Below are positions 1-8,348 of a stretch of DNA of 64,000 nucleotides, in pieces. Location: NCBI GenBank assembly GCA_902492655.1, contig CABUMF010000004.1, forward strand, positions 17,990-81,989, in the 5' to 3' direction. The first letter of the stretch is position 1. The number at the start of each line of letters is the position of its first letter. A program made the position numbers and the translations under genes. This DNA is from an uncultured Eubacteriales bacterium (lineage in GTDB: Bacteria; Bacillota; Clostridia; HGM11514). The notes below the pieces were generated by a model that did no database searches, was not told the DNA's origin, and worked only from the letters and a program-made list of their open reading frames with translations.

Positions 1-1022
1 ATGGTATCCGAAAAAACTTCAAATATACCCCACATACCCTGGCGAACCGGTTCTTTTACATTTGAGGACGAATGAACCATTACGGATGAACCAAGACCTG
101 CCTCGTTTGAGAATACGCCTCGTTTGCAGCCCTGAGTGATGACCATGCTAATAGTAACACCTGTTGCACCGCCCCATGCGGCGTTCGGTGAAAATGCCAT
201 TACAAATATCTGTTTCAAAGCCGGAAGAATCATATTTGCATTTTTTAAGATTATTACAATGCTTCCGATAATAAATGTAACAACCATAAAGGGCACAACT
301 TTTTCGGCAAAATTTGCAATACGCTTCAGTCCGCCGAGGATTATGAGTGCAGCCAGAGCAAGCAGTACAAAACCTATTACAAGATGATACATCGTAATAT
401 CATCATAGAGCACTTTAGAGCTAAGAGCCGGTATATTAAACGCAGAAGTAAAGTTCACAACTATTTTATTGATCTGTCCCATGTTTCCGATACCGAAAGA
501 AGCAAGTATACAGAAAATCGAGAAAATAACCGCAAGGAACTTACCTATTCCCTTGCATCCCCGTTTTGAACCGAGACCGTCCTGAAGATAATACATTGCA
601 CCGCCGGACCATTCACCTTCGGGATTTTTGCGGCGATAATATATACCCAACACATTTTCGGAATAGTTTGTCATCATACCCAAAAATGCCGCAATCCACA
701 TCCAGAATACCGCACCCGGTCCGCCTGCTGCGATAGCTGCCGCCACACCTGCAATATTACCTACGCCTATTGTTGCGGCAAGTGCCGTACAAAGTGCCTG
801 GAACTGCGAAATGGATTTACCTTTGGTGTGACCGGAAACATTTTTTTTAAACAGACTTCCGATAGTTTCCTTCACCCAGTGCCTCAGGTGAGTTACCTGA
901 AATACTTTGCTGAGAATTGTCATAAGCAGTCCCGTTGCGAGCAGAAGGTAAAGACCCTTACTCCATACCTGGCTGTTTATCACATCATTGATGCCTGCCA
1001 GACTTTCAAAAAACTTGTCCAT
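1..1022 (-). CDS. Sodium:alanine/glycine symporter (AGCS family), 3' end missing
   Basis: Cation-coupled import of small neutral amino acids (alanine or glycine) across the cytoplasmic membrane. About 340 codons are visible and the frame is still open at base 1, so the C-terminal part lies outside the window (the family is usually about 450-490 residues). The hydrophobic pattern and the glycine-rich stretches TIGVGNIAGVA and NEAGLGSS are typical of AGCS carriers. The ATG at 1022 follows a GGAGG site at 1031-1035. The gene is monocistronic as far as can be seen, and is preceded by a promoter, a tandem glycine riboswitch and an intrinsic terminator. That leader makes glycine the likely substrate or signal; alanine cannot be excluded. 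Confidence 0.93.
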   Translation of the reverse strand, partial: MDKFFESLAGINDVINSQVWSKGLYLLLATGLLMTILSKVFQVTHLRHWVKETIGSLFKKNVSGHTKGKSISQFQALCTALAATIGVGNIAGVAAAIAAGGPGAVFWMWIAAFLGMMTNYSENVLGIYYRRKNPEGEWSGGAMYYLQDGLGSKRGCKGIGKFLAVIFSIFCILASFGIGNMGQINKIVVNFTSAFNIPALSSKVLYDDITMYHLVIGFVLLALAALIILGGLKRIANFAEKVVPFMVVTFIIGSIVIILKNANMILPALKQIFVMAFSPNAAWGGATGVTISMVITQGCKRGVFSNEAGLGSSVMVHSSSNVKEPVRQGMWGIFEVFSDT

Positions 1023-1036
1023 AAAAATTCCTCCGT

Positions 1037-1072
1037 AAAATAAAAAATAGAGCTAAACGCAATGTTAGCTCT
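1037..1072 (-). terminator. Intrinsic terminator acting as riboswitch expression platform
   Basis: On the minus strand an 8-bp stem (arms 1065-1072 and 1049-1056) with an 8-nt loop is followed by a T-rich tract read from 1048 down to 1037. It lies between the second glycine aptamer and the SD of the AGCS gene, which is where an attenuator belongs. Which ligand state favours the terminator cannot be decided from the sequence alone. Confidence 0.8.
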
Positions 1073-1103
1073 CCGAAAAATTGCATAAAAATTCTGCAAC
1101 AAA

Positions 1104-1263
1104 CTCCGTCCTTTTGCCTGAGAGATTAAGCGTAAAAAAACACGCCTTGCACCTTCGGCACCCGATGAGAGCTTCTCCGGAGCGCTATCAATTTGCAGTC
1201 CTTTTGCCTGAAAGTGTTATTCCGTCGGCAGAGCGTGTTTTTATCCGCTCATTCTCCTGCAAA
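1104..1263 (-). ncRNA. Tandem glycine riboswitch (two gcvT-type aptamers)
   Basis: Read on the minus strand, two glycine aptamer cores follow each other. Aptamer 1 is 1263-1192, closed by P1 arms CTGCAAA/TTTGCAG (plus-strand sequence). Aptamer 2 is 1182-1104, closed by CTCCG/CGGAG. Each contains the diagnostic block UCAGGCAAAAGGAC near its 3' end, and aptamer 2 has the GGGUGCCGAAGGUGCAAGGC segment. They are separated by a short linker, as in cooperative tandem glycine riboswitches. The downstream hairpin at 1049-1072 provides the terminator. The regulated gene is the AGCS symporter. Confidence 0.93.
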
Positions 1264-1279
1264 TGTCGTCTATTCTCAT

Positions 1280-1308
1280 ATAGTATCACAATTTGCAGAA
1301 AAATGCAA
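1280..1308 (-). promoter_or_regulatory. Sigma-A promoter of the glycine riboswitch transcript
   Basis: On the minus strand TTGCAT (1308-1303) and TACTAT (1285-1280) are separated by exactly 17 bp. Transcription would start just upstream of the first aptamer P1. Confidence 0.75.
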
Positions 1309-1331
1309 TAGTTATTAAAAAATTTTTTAAT

Positions 1332-3104
1332 TTATTTTTTCTGTGCCATAACAAGGTTGTAATACATACCCTGTTTTTTCATGAGCTCCTCATGATTTCC
1401 TTCTTCTTCAATACCGCCGTTTGCGATGCACATAATCTTATCCGCCTTCTGAATTGTGGAAAGCCTGTGCGCTATAACAAACGATGTTCTTCCGGCAAGA
1501 AGCTTATCGAGAGCCTTTTTGATAAGTACTTCCGTCTTTGTGTCAATGGAGCTTGTTGCCTCATCCAAGATAAGAATTCTCGGGTCGGACACAACAACCC
1601 TCGCAAAGGAAAGTAGCTGTCTTTCACCTGCGGAAAGCTCACTTCCCCGCTCCGAAATAATCGTGTGGTATCCATACGGCAGGCGGCTTATGAAGTCGTC
1701 TGCATAAATAGCTTTTGCAGCCTCCATGCACTCCTCATCCGTTGCGTCAAGCCTTCCGTAACGAATATTTTCAAGCACCGTTCCTTCAAAAATAAAGGAA
1801 TCCTGCATCATAATACCCATCTGCGTACGAAGCGATTTTAATGTGACCGAATGAATGTCCGTTCCGTCAATAAAAATCTGACCCGAAGTAAGGTCATAGA
1901 ACCTCGAAAGAAGATTAACCGTAGTGGTTTTTCCGGCTCCCGTAGGCCCAACAAACGCTATTGTTTCTCCGGGAGATGCTTTGAAGCTTACATTTTCCAG
2001 GACATTTACGCCTTCTTCATAACCAAACGAAACATTTCTGTATTCTACCTCTCCCTTAATGGGCGGAAGCTCGACAGCACCGGGAATATCCTTTATTTCC
2101 ACGGGTTCGTCCATCATATCAAAAACGCTTTCGACATTGGCAAGAGCGCTTACAACCTGATTATAAATGGTTGTCATATTGTTAATCGGCGTCCAGAACT
2201 TTGAAATATACTGCGAGAATGCAAAAATTACACCGAGAGATATTGCGCCTTTTCCGAGGAGAATCCATCCGACAAAATAGGTCGCAACAGTGCCCAAAAC
2301 GCTTGTAATATCAATACAAGGTCCGAAGCCCTGGGTGAATTTGTAAACATCGAGATACGAGTCCGTTACCTCCTGATTTATTCTCGCATAATTTTTGTTT
2401 GTGGATTTTTCTCTCGTAAACGCCTGAATAATCTTGACACCCATAATATTTTCGTGAATCATGGCACCTCGGTTTGAAGTCTTTTTGGTCATTTTCTGCA
2501 TACGAACATGAATGAGCTTTTTGAACACAATCGCCAGAATGAAAATCGGTATGCAGGTTGCCATGCTCACCCAAGTCAAGGAAGCATCAATCGAGAACAT
2601 AAAAAACACAATTCCGACCAATGTTACAATATCGCTGAACATACAAACGATACCCTCACTCATTATGTTACCGAGGGCGTTTATGTACGATGTAAGCCTT
2701 GTAAGAATTTTACCAGTCGGTCTGTCATCGAAGAACTTGAACGAAAGCTCCTGCATATGGTCAAAGAGGTCTTTTCTCAAATCGTAAATAACGCTCTGCC
2801 CGACATCGTTTATAAGATAAGCCTTAATTACCGTAAACCCTACCTGAACGGCAATCGTTAAAAGGTATAAGACGGAGAAAATAAGAATCATCTTAATTTC
2901 TTTATTCGGTATTAATTCATCCAATATATTTTTAGAGATAAGAGGTCCTATAAGCGAGCTTATGGATGCGGCAAACATAACGATAAGCCCCATTGTAAGC
3001 TTCCATTTGTACCTTCCGGCATAGGAAAACAGCTTTTTGAGCTGACCTGCATCAAGGCGGTGTTTTATGACTTCATCTTCAAAATAAGTGTTTCTCTTAG
3101 CCAT
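1332..3104 (-). CDS. ABC exporter half-transporter, second subunit (canonical ATPase site)
   Basis: Fused membrane domain (residues 1-330, six predicted helices) and ATPase domain of a type IV ABC exporter, 590 residues, acting in the cytoplasmic membrane. Walker A GPTGAGKT is at 386-393, Walker B ends in Glu515 (ILILDE), and the H-loop His546 lies in IAHRLST. The signature is LSAGE at 490-494, not LSGGQ. The start at 3104 has a GGAGGGG SD; a longer frame begins at 3152 but lies inside the previous gene. It follows its partner after 13 bp. The altered signature pairs with the altered Walker B of the partner, as expected for an asymmetric heterodimer such as TM287/288 or BmrCD. The substrate (drug, lipid or peptide) is unknown. 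Confidence 0.93.
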   Translation of the reverse strand: MAKRNTYFEDEVIKHRLDAGQLKKLFSYAGRYKWKLTMGLIVMFAASISSLIGPLISKNILDELIPNKEIKMILIFSVLYLLTIAVQVGFTVIKAYLINDVGQSVIYDLRKDLFDHMQELSFKFFDDRPTGKILTRLTSYINALGNIMSEGIVCMFSDIVTLVGIVFFMFSIDASLTWVSMATCIPIFILAIVFKKLIHVRMQKMTKKTSNRGAMIHENIMGVKIIQAFTREKSTNKNYARINQEVTDSYLDVYKFTQGFGPCIDITSVLGTVATYFVGWILLGKGAISLGVIFAFSQYISKFWTPINNMTTIYNQVVSALANVESVFDMMDEPVEIKDIPGAVELPPIKGEVEYRNVSFGYEEGVNVLENVSFKASPGETIAFVGPTGAGKTTTVNLLSRFYDLTSGQIFIDGTDIHSVTLKSLRTQMGIMMQDSFIFEGTVLENIRYGRLDATDEECMEAAKAIYADDFISRLPYGYHTIISERGSELSAGERQLLSFARVVVSDPRILILDEATSSIDTKTEVLIKKALDKLLAGRTSFVIAHRLSTIQKADKIMCIANGGIEEEGNHEELMKKQGMYYNLVMAQKK

Positions 3105-3117
3105 ATAAAACCCCTCC

Positions 3118-4845
3118 TTACTCGCTGTACTGACGGCGATAAACATCGGCATACTTACCGTTGAGCGCCATCAGTTCATCGTGAGTGCCCTGCTCTGCTA
3201 TACGGCCTTTATCCATAAACAGAATAATGTCCGAGGACTTAACCGAAGAAATTCGGCTTGCAATTACTATAACCGTCTTTTTGCCGCCCATGCTATCAAT
3301 ATTATTAAGAATTTCCCGTTCGGTTTCGTTGTCAAGAGCACTGGTGGAATCGTCAAGAATAAGGATTTTGCAGGGCTTCATAAATGCCCTCGCCATTGAA
3401 ATTCTCTGTTTCTGACCGCCGGAAAGTCCGACGCCCCGTTCGCCCACAATAGTATCGTAAGAATCGGGCATCTCGGAAATGAAATCATCCGCACAGGCAA
3501 GCTTTGCGGCAGCCTCCACCTCTTCATCGGTTGCGTTCCCGTCAACACAGTAAGCGATGTTTGACTTTATCGTATTTGAAAACAGGAAAACATCCTGCAT
3601 AACAAGGGAAATACCGTCACGGAGCTTTTGAAGGTCAATCTCACGAAGATCAATTCCTCCCAATGTGACGCTTCCCGAAACAGGGTCGTAGAACCTCGGA
3701 ATAAGGTTTATAAAGCTTGATTTACCGCTTCCGGTCGCACCGACGATACCGACCTTCATTCCGTGCTTTATGTGAAGATTAATATTTTCAAGTGCCACAT
3801 TCCCGTCATACGAAAGCGAAACATTATTAAAGTCAAGATCCCACTTTTCGGGTTCCTTTTTATCCTCGCAATTTTCGATAGAGGGCTTTTTATTAAGCAA
3901 ATCAAGGATTTTTTGTCCCGAAATAAGTGCGGTAAGGAAGTTTGTCACATATGTCGGAACAAGGTTCAAAGGATTCATAAGATATGTAATATATCCCGTA
4001 AACGCAACCATTTCACCCAAAGTCAGCTTTTCGTAGCAAACCAGTATGCCGCCGAATCCCACCGTAATTATGTATGTAAGATTGGTAAGCATGAACATTT
4101 TCCAGTAGTTTTTTGACCATACGGGAACATAGTCAAGACGGGACTGCCTGAAATCCTCATTAACCCTGTCCATTTTCTTTATTTCGTATTCTTCTCTCGC
4201 AAAGGCTCTAACCTGCCTTACACCGTTAATATTCTCCTGTGCAACGGTTGAAAGCCTTGCAGTCTGCTCACGCATATTAATAAATACCGGACGCGACTGA
4301 ATGGAATACTTTCTCACAGCCATATAAATAAAGGGAAGCACAATATAACAAGCAAGAGCCAAAACCCAGTTCATATAGAACAGAATTACACTCGCCGCAA
4401 CAAAGGAAAAAACAGATTCAAAAATTACGGGGATAATTGAAGAAAAGATGTTCTTGACATTTTCGGCATCATCCGCAAGCGTTGTCATAACATTACCCGT
4501 TTTAGCCTTGTTGAAGGTTTCAAACGACATTCTGAAGAACTTATCCATGCAGTCACCGCGCAGAGCGTTGATGACAGCCATTGACTTACGCTCCAAAATA
4601 CGGGCTTTGGAATAATTTATTATGTGCTTTACAACCGTAACGCCGAGCATGACGCCAAACAGCAATAAAATATATTGAAGAGAAGCTCCTGTTGAGCTTT
4701 CCGAAAAAACATTGTCAAAAATATATCCGGTGATTTTAGGATTTATCATGTTAAGCACTACAACGATAATGCTCATGAAATAACACATAAAAACCGTTTT
4801 CTTATAGGGCCTGAAATACTCCCACGACTTTTTTATTACGTCCAT
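3118..4845 (-). CDS. ABC exporter half-transporter, first subunit (degenerate ATPase site)
   Basis: 575-residue half-transporter with an N-terminal six-helix membrane domain and a C-terminal ATPase domain. Walker A GATGSGKS is at 369-376 and the signature LSGGQ at 474-478 is canonical. The catalytic Glu after Walker B is Asp499 (ILILDD), and the H-loop His is Ser530 (IASRISS). These are the hallmarks of the slow or inactive ATP site of heterodimeric exporters. The site completed by its own signature lies in the partner's Walker A/B, which is intact. The start at 4845 is set by GGAGG 9 nt upstream; the longer frame from 4887 would begin upstream of the promoter -10. First gene of a two-gene operon. 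Confidence 0.93.
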   Translation of the reverse strand: MDVIKKSWEYFRPYKKTVFMCYFMSIIVVVLNMINPKITGYIFDNVFSESSTGASLQYILLLFGVMLGVTVVKHIINYSKARILERKSMAVINALRGDCMDKFFRMSFETFNKAKTGNVMTTLADDAENVKNIFSSIIPVIFESVFSFVAASVILFYMNWVLALACYIVLPFIYMAVRKYSIQSRPVFINMREQTARLSTVAQENINGVRQVRAFAREEYEIKKMDRVNEDFRQSRLDYVPVWSKNYWKMFMLTNLTYIITVGFGGILVCYEKLTLGEMVAFTGYITYLMNPLNLVPTYVTNFLTALISGQKILDLLNKKPSIENCEDKKEPEKWDLDFNNVSLSYDGNVALENINLHIKHGMKVGIVGATGSGKSSFINLIPRFYDPVSGSVTLGGIDLREIDLQKLRDGISLVMQDVFLFSNTIKSNIAYCVDGNATDEEVEAAAKLACADDFISEMPDSYDTIVGERGVGLSGGQKQRISMARAFMKPCKILILDDSTSALDNETEREILNNIDSMGGKKTVIVIASRISSVKSSDIILFMDKGRIAEQGTHDELMALNGKYADVYRRQYSE

Positions 4846-4878
4846 ATCCAGCGTCCTCCGAATACTAAATTCAATAAC

Positions 4879-4907
4879 ATAATACACTAAAATTACAAAA
4901 AAGTAAA
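4879..4907 (-). promoter_or_regulatory. Sigma-A promoter of the ABC exporter operon
   Basis: Minus strand TTTACT (4907-4902), 17-bp spacer, TATTAT (4884-4879). It leaves a short leader to the start at 4845 and rules out a start at 4887. Confidence 0.6.
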
Positions 4908-4947
4908 CCCCTAAATTCGGGAAATAAAGCTTTTTTTGATGATTCTA

Positions 4948-4975
4948 TTGATTTTTCTCTCAAACATGGTATAAT
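4948..4975 (+). promoter_or_regulatory. Sigma-A promoter with extended -10
   Basis: TTGATT (4948-4953), 16-bp spacer, TATAAT (4970-4975) preceded by TGG. It is divergent from the ABC exporter promoter and drives the HD-domain gene. Confidence 0.8.
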
Positions 4976-5010
4976 ATACTTAAAATAACTCGTTTTAAGG
5001 GGTGATTCCT

Positions 5011-6207
5011 TTGCTTAACAAGCAATTCTTTTTATTGCTTCATCAGGGTGCGAGCATTCAGAGGTGGAACGAACATTTCAGACCTCACAAAGGCTTTACG
5101 GAGCTTGACAAGCAGGCGCACAAAGCATTTTTCATGTATGTTCTTCATAAGCTCGACGATACGGCAGACCCTCAAAAGCTTATAGAAGGCTGCATTTTTG
5201 AATATCTTCACAGAGTAATTCTTACGGACATCAAGCCTCCCGTATTCCATAAGATGATGGATGAAAAGGGCAAGCAAATCAACAGGTGGGTTCTCGATCA
5301 GTTAAAATGTGCTTTCGAGGATGTTGAAAACGGATTTTTTGTAAGATTTGAAAAATACCTTTTGGACGAAAATTATGCATCCCACGAAAAACGGCTTATA
5401 AACGCGGCTCATTATCTTGCTACATCATGGGAATTTGATATTGTTTATAGAATGTCGTCCTCGCTTTACGGCATTGAAGAAACAAAATCCCAGATTGAAT
5501 CCGAAATAGCGGCATTTTTTGATCTTTCCGCAATACAAAAGTATTACGGGAACTATAAGCTGAAAAACTTCACTAATCTTGTTGGGCAATTAAGGCTTCA
5601 ACAGCGCTGGGCAAGGTGCACAAGGGCAATGGAAACCTCGGTTATGGGGCATATGCTGATAGTTGCAATTCTTTCATATATGTTTTCCCTCAGCATAAAC
5701 GCCTGCAAAGAAAGGCTTTGCAACAACTTTTTCGGCGGTCTGTTTCACGATTTGCCCGAGGTGCTGACACGGGACATCGTATCCCCCGTCAAAAACTCCG
5801 TTGCGGGGCTTGATGACATCATAAAGGAAATGGAGGATAACGCAATTTCAAAAAGTATTCTCCCCCTTCTTCCCGAAGAATGGCACAAGGAAATTCTCTA
5901 CTTTATGCGTGACGAGTTTAAAAGCAAGTACATAGACGAAGGAAAAATCGTGTTCTCCGACAGCGTTTCCATAAACGAAAGATTTAACCGTGACGAATAT
6001 AAGCCGATAGACGGTGAAATTATTCGCGGCTCCGACCACCTTTCGGCATACATTGAGGCAGCTCTTTCGATTCATTACGGAATTTCCTCAGAACCCCTTA
6101 TAGAAGGCAGAAATTCAATACGCAGTTCGTACAAGGATAAATACATCGCCGGAATTAATTTCGGGGATTACTTTGAAACCTTTGACGATTATCCAAATAA
6201 AGTTTGA
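5011..6207 (+). CDS. HD-domain hydrolase, YfbR-like
   Basis: Predicted metal-dependent phosphohydrolase of the HD superfamily, 398 residues, cytosolic. The motif includes His214 (VMGHML), His246-Asp247 (GLFHDLPE) and a late Asp in GSDHLSAYIEA, which resembles the YfbR 5'-deoxynucleotidase pattern. A possible earlier segment with His125 and His134 may be a second, weaker HD-like half. The substrate is not known; a nucleotide is likely. The TTG at 5011 is chosen because AAGGGGTGA at 4998-5006 is an ideal SD for it, while the upstream GTG (5002) lies inside that SD. Own promoter; the next gene has a separate promoter. Confidence 0.75.
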   Translation: MLNKQFFLLLHQGASIQRWNEHFRPHKGFTELDKQAHKAFFMYVLHKLDDTADPQKLIEGCIFEYLHRVILTDIKPPVFHKMMDEKGKQINRWVLDQLKCAFEDVENGFFVRFEKYLLDENYASHEKRLINAAHYLATSWEFDIVYRMSSSLYGIEETKSQIESEIAAFFDLSAIQKYYGNYKLKNFTNLVGQLRLQQRWARCTRAMETSVMGHMLIVAILSYMFSLSINACKERLCNNFFGGLFHDLPEVLTRDIVSPVKNSVAGLDDIIKEMEDNAISKSILPLLPEEWHKEILYFMRDEFKSKYIDEGKIVFSDSVSINERFNRDEYKPIDGEIIRGSDHLSAYIEAALSIHYGISSEPLIEGRNSIRSSYKDKYIAGINFGDYFETFDDYPNKV

Positions 6208-6232
6208 CTTTTTCTGTACTTTATGATATACT
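6204..6232 (+). promoter_or_regulatory. Sigma-A promoter of the acyl-CoA synthetase gene
   Basis: TTGACT (6204-6209), 17-bp spacer, TATACT (6227-6232). The -35 overlaps the stop codon of the HD gene. Confidence 0.75.
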
Positions 6233-6270
6233 TACGCTTGTTGCGTAGGTATGTACACAGGCGGAAGCCC
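6233..6270 (+). other. Structured 5' leader (two small hairpins)
   Basis: Just after the predicted start of transcription lie TACGC-ttgtt-GCGTA (about 6233-6247) and an imperfect inverted repeat centred on GGC-GGAA-GCC, extended by flanking ATG/CAT and AC/GT pairs. It does not match a riboswitch class that I recognise. It may be an RNA element, an operator, or chance. Confidence 0.3.
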
Positions 6271-6303
6271 GTTCATATATTTTCAATTTTGAGGTGTTAA
6301 AAA

Positions 6304-7974
6304 ATGAAATCAGTAAAGGATATTAAGCTTTACGATATTCCAAAGGTTAAATCCATGAGGGAAATGCTCGCTCTTGCCTCGGCGGAGTCGGGTGACAAAA
6401 CCGCAATAATGTACAAAAGCGGAAATGATATTGTTTCCCACACCTATTCCGAATTCACAGATACAACATATTACCTGGGAACTGCTCTTATTGATTTGGG
6501 TTTTGGGGAAAGCCACATTGCGGTAATAGGCGAGAACAGCTATCCCTGGATTTGCGTGTACCTCACCGTTTTGCAATCATCGGGGGTTATCGTGCCTGTT
6601 GATAAAGAGCTCCCCGAAAACGATATTTTCAATGTTTTGCAGCACAGTGACAGCGAAATTGTATTCTGCTCCGCAAAATATGAGAAAATTTTCAGGGAAA
6701 ACCGTGAGAAAATTCCGTTTATTAAGAAATTCGTGTGCTTTGACGAAGACGAGGATGACGGAGATTTTATATCATACTCAAAGCTTGTCAAACGGGGCGA
6801 GGAATTAAGAAATTCCGGCGATAAATCCTTTGACGGAGCAGGAAGCGATGAATACGCCCTTAAAATGCTCGTTTACACATCGGGTACAACGGGAATGTCA
6901 AAGGGTGTAATGCTTTCCGAGCATAACCTTGCGTCAATTGTTTCATATGGACCGACCGTATCGGATGTTCATACAAAATGCCTTTCGGTACTTCCCTATC
7001 ACCACACATATGAGGCGGTTGCGGGGATATTGGTAGGTCTGCACAGGCGTGCTACCATATGCATTAACAGTCAGCTTACCCAGGTTCTCAAAAACCTTCA
7101 GGTTTTTAAACCCGATTACATTTACCTTGTTCCTGCCTTTGTTGAGCTTTTTCACAAAAAGATTTGGCAAACGGCAAAAAAACAGGGCAAGGAAAAAGGG
7201 CTTAAGCTTTTAATCGCACTAAGCAACGCTCTGCGCAAAATCGGTATAGATAAAAGAAGAAAGCTCTTTTCGTCCATTCACGAAAGCTTCGGCGGAAATC
7301 TTATTAAAATCGTTTGCGGCGGCGCTCCCGTAAGAGCGGAGCTCGGAGATTTTTTTGACAGCATCGGAATAAACCTGATAAACGGGTACGGCATAACCGA
7401 GTGTTCTCCGCTTGTATCGGCAAACAGAGAAGAAATTAACGATTGTTCAACGGTGGGCGTGGTTCTGCCTTGCTGTGAAATAAAGTTTATAAACAAAACG
7501 AGCGAAGGCGACGGCGAAATCTGCGTTAAGGGCGATACGGTTATGATGGGATATTACAAAATGCCCGAAGTAACCGCAGAGGTTTTGGAGGACGGATGGT
7601 TCAAAACCGGAGATTACGGAAAAATGAACGAAAACGGCTTGCTCATGATTACGGGAAGAAAGAAAAACCTTATCGTGCTCGATAACGGTAAAAATGTATT
7701 CCCCGAGGAGCTTGAAAACTACATTCAGGCAATACCCTATGTTAAGGAAGTAATCGTCAGCGGAGAAAAGGACGAAAACGGAATTGAAACCGCTCTTTGT
7801 GCCGAAATTTACATTGACCCCGAAATGATTCCCGAAAATCCTCTTGACACTTTAAGAAGTGATATTGACGAAGCAACAAAAGAACTGCCTGTTTACAAGC
7901 GGATAAATACTATTAAGCTTCGCGATACGGAATTTGAAAAAACAACTTCCAATAAGATTAAAAGAAAATACTAA
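6304..7974 (+). CDS. AMP-dependent long-chain acyl-CoA synthetase
   Basis: Activates a carboxylic acid, probably a fatty acid, to acyl-AMP and then acyl-CoA; 556 residues, ANL superfamily. Visible motifs in order are the ATP-binding P-loop YTSGTTGMSKG (about 190-200), the adenine-binding stretch INGYGITECSP, TGDYG with the ribose-binding Asp, and the hinge/catalytic-lysine region GRKKNLIVLDNGKNVFPEE. The sequence resembles the FadD15-like group (AMP-binding plus AMP-binding_C) more than short-chain acetyl-CoA synthetases. The ATG is preceded by GAGGTG. It is monocistronic: a promoter at 6204 and a strong terminator at 7974-8017 bound it. Substrate chain length cannot be read from the sequence. 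Confidence 0.9.
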   Translation: MKSVKDIKLYDIPKVKSMREMLALASAESGDKTAIMYKSGNDIVSHTYSEFTDTTYYLGTALIDLGFGESHIAVIGENSYPWICVYLTVLQSSGVIVPVDKELPENDIFNVLQHSDSEIVFCSAKYEKIFRENREKIPFIKKFVCFDEDEDDGDFISYSKLVKRGEELRNSGDKSFDGAGSDEYALKMLVYTSGTTGMSKGVMLSEHNLASIVSYGPTVSDVHTKCLSVLPYHHTYEAVAGILVGLHRRATICINSQLTQVLKNLQVFKPDYIYLVPAFVELFHKKIWQTAKKQGKEKGLKLLIALSNALRKIGIDKRRKLFSSIHESFGGNLIKIVCGGAPVRAELGDFFDSIGINLINGYGITECSPLVSANREEINDCSTVGVVLPCCEIKFINKTSEGDGEICVKGDTVMMGYYKMPEVTAEVLEDGWFKTGDYGKMNENGLLMITGRKKNLIVLDNGKNVFPEELENYIQAIPYVKEVIVSGEKDENGIETALCAEIYIDPEMIPENPLDTLRSDIDEATKELPVYKRINTIKLRDTEFEKTTSNKIKRKY

Positions 7975-8017
7975 AAAAGCGGTGCGGCAAAATTTTTGTT
8001 TTGCCGCACCGCTTTTT
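7974..8017. terminator. Bidirectional intrinsic terminator
   Basis: A long GC-rich perfect stem (GCGGTGCGGCAAAA paired with its complement) is flanked by A5 on the left and T5 on the right. It serves the acyl-CoA synthetase gene on the plus strand and thioredoxin on the minus strand. The stem core GTGCGGCAAAA recurs at 26217-26244. Confidence 0.92.
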
Positions 8018-8030
8018 GTGTGGTAGTCAA

Positions 8031-8345
8031 TTAAAGCCCCAACGCTTCTTTGAGTTCTTCCTTGCTCTTGTACCCTGTCGAAGCCTTTACCGCTTCCCCG
8101 TTTTCAAAAAGAATAACCGTAGGAATGCTCGCAACACCGTACTTCATTACAAGCCCCTGAGCATCATCAACATTGATTTTGCTCACCTTAACGGTTCCGG
8201 AAAGCTCGTCTGAAAGCTCGGCTATAATCGGCGCAAGCATTCTGCACGGACCGCACCATTCAGCCCAGAAATCCACCAAAACGGGAATGTCCGATTTAAG
8301 CACCTCTTGCTCAAAGTTTTCCTCATTAATTACAACTTCGTTCAT
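8031..8345 (-). CDS. trxA: Thioredoxin
   Basis: Small cytosolic dithiol oxidoreductase of 104 residues, standard length. The active site WCGPC has redox cysteines at Cys31 and Cys34, Asp25 lies in LVDFWAEW, and the cis-Pro loop is ASIPT. The start at 8345 has an AAGGAGG SD that lies within the last codons of the upstream gene, 3 bp away, so the two are translationally linked. The upstream gene encodes a ferredoxin-thioredoxin-reductase-like protein, which suggests that this thioredoxin can be reduced by an iron-sulfur enzyme rather than only by an NADPH flavoenzyme. Confidence 0.95.
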   Translation of the reverse strand: MNEVVINEENFEQEVLKSDIPVLVDFWAEWCGPCRMLAPIIAELSDELSGTVKVSKINVDDAQGLVMKYGVASIPTVILFENGEAVKASTGYKSKEELKEALGL

Positions 8346-8348
8346 ATT

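Noticed and set aside
1314..1329. TTAAAAAATTTTTTAA as terminator of the ABC operon
   Set aside because: A pure A/T palindrome with a weak stem; it also borders the -35 of the riboswitch promoter.
2311..2861. Several antisense or alternative frames inside the ABC exporter genes
   Set aside because: No start signals; composition typical of shadow frames.
5002..5010. GTG start for the HD hydrolase
   Set aside because: The GTG is part of the AAGGGGTGA ribosome site that serves the TTG at 5011.
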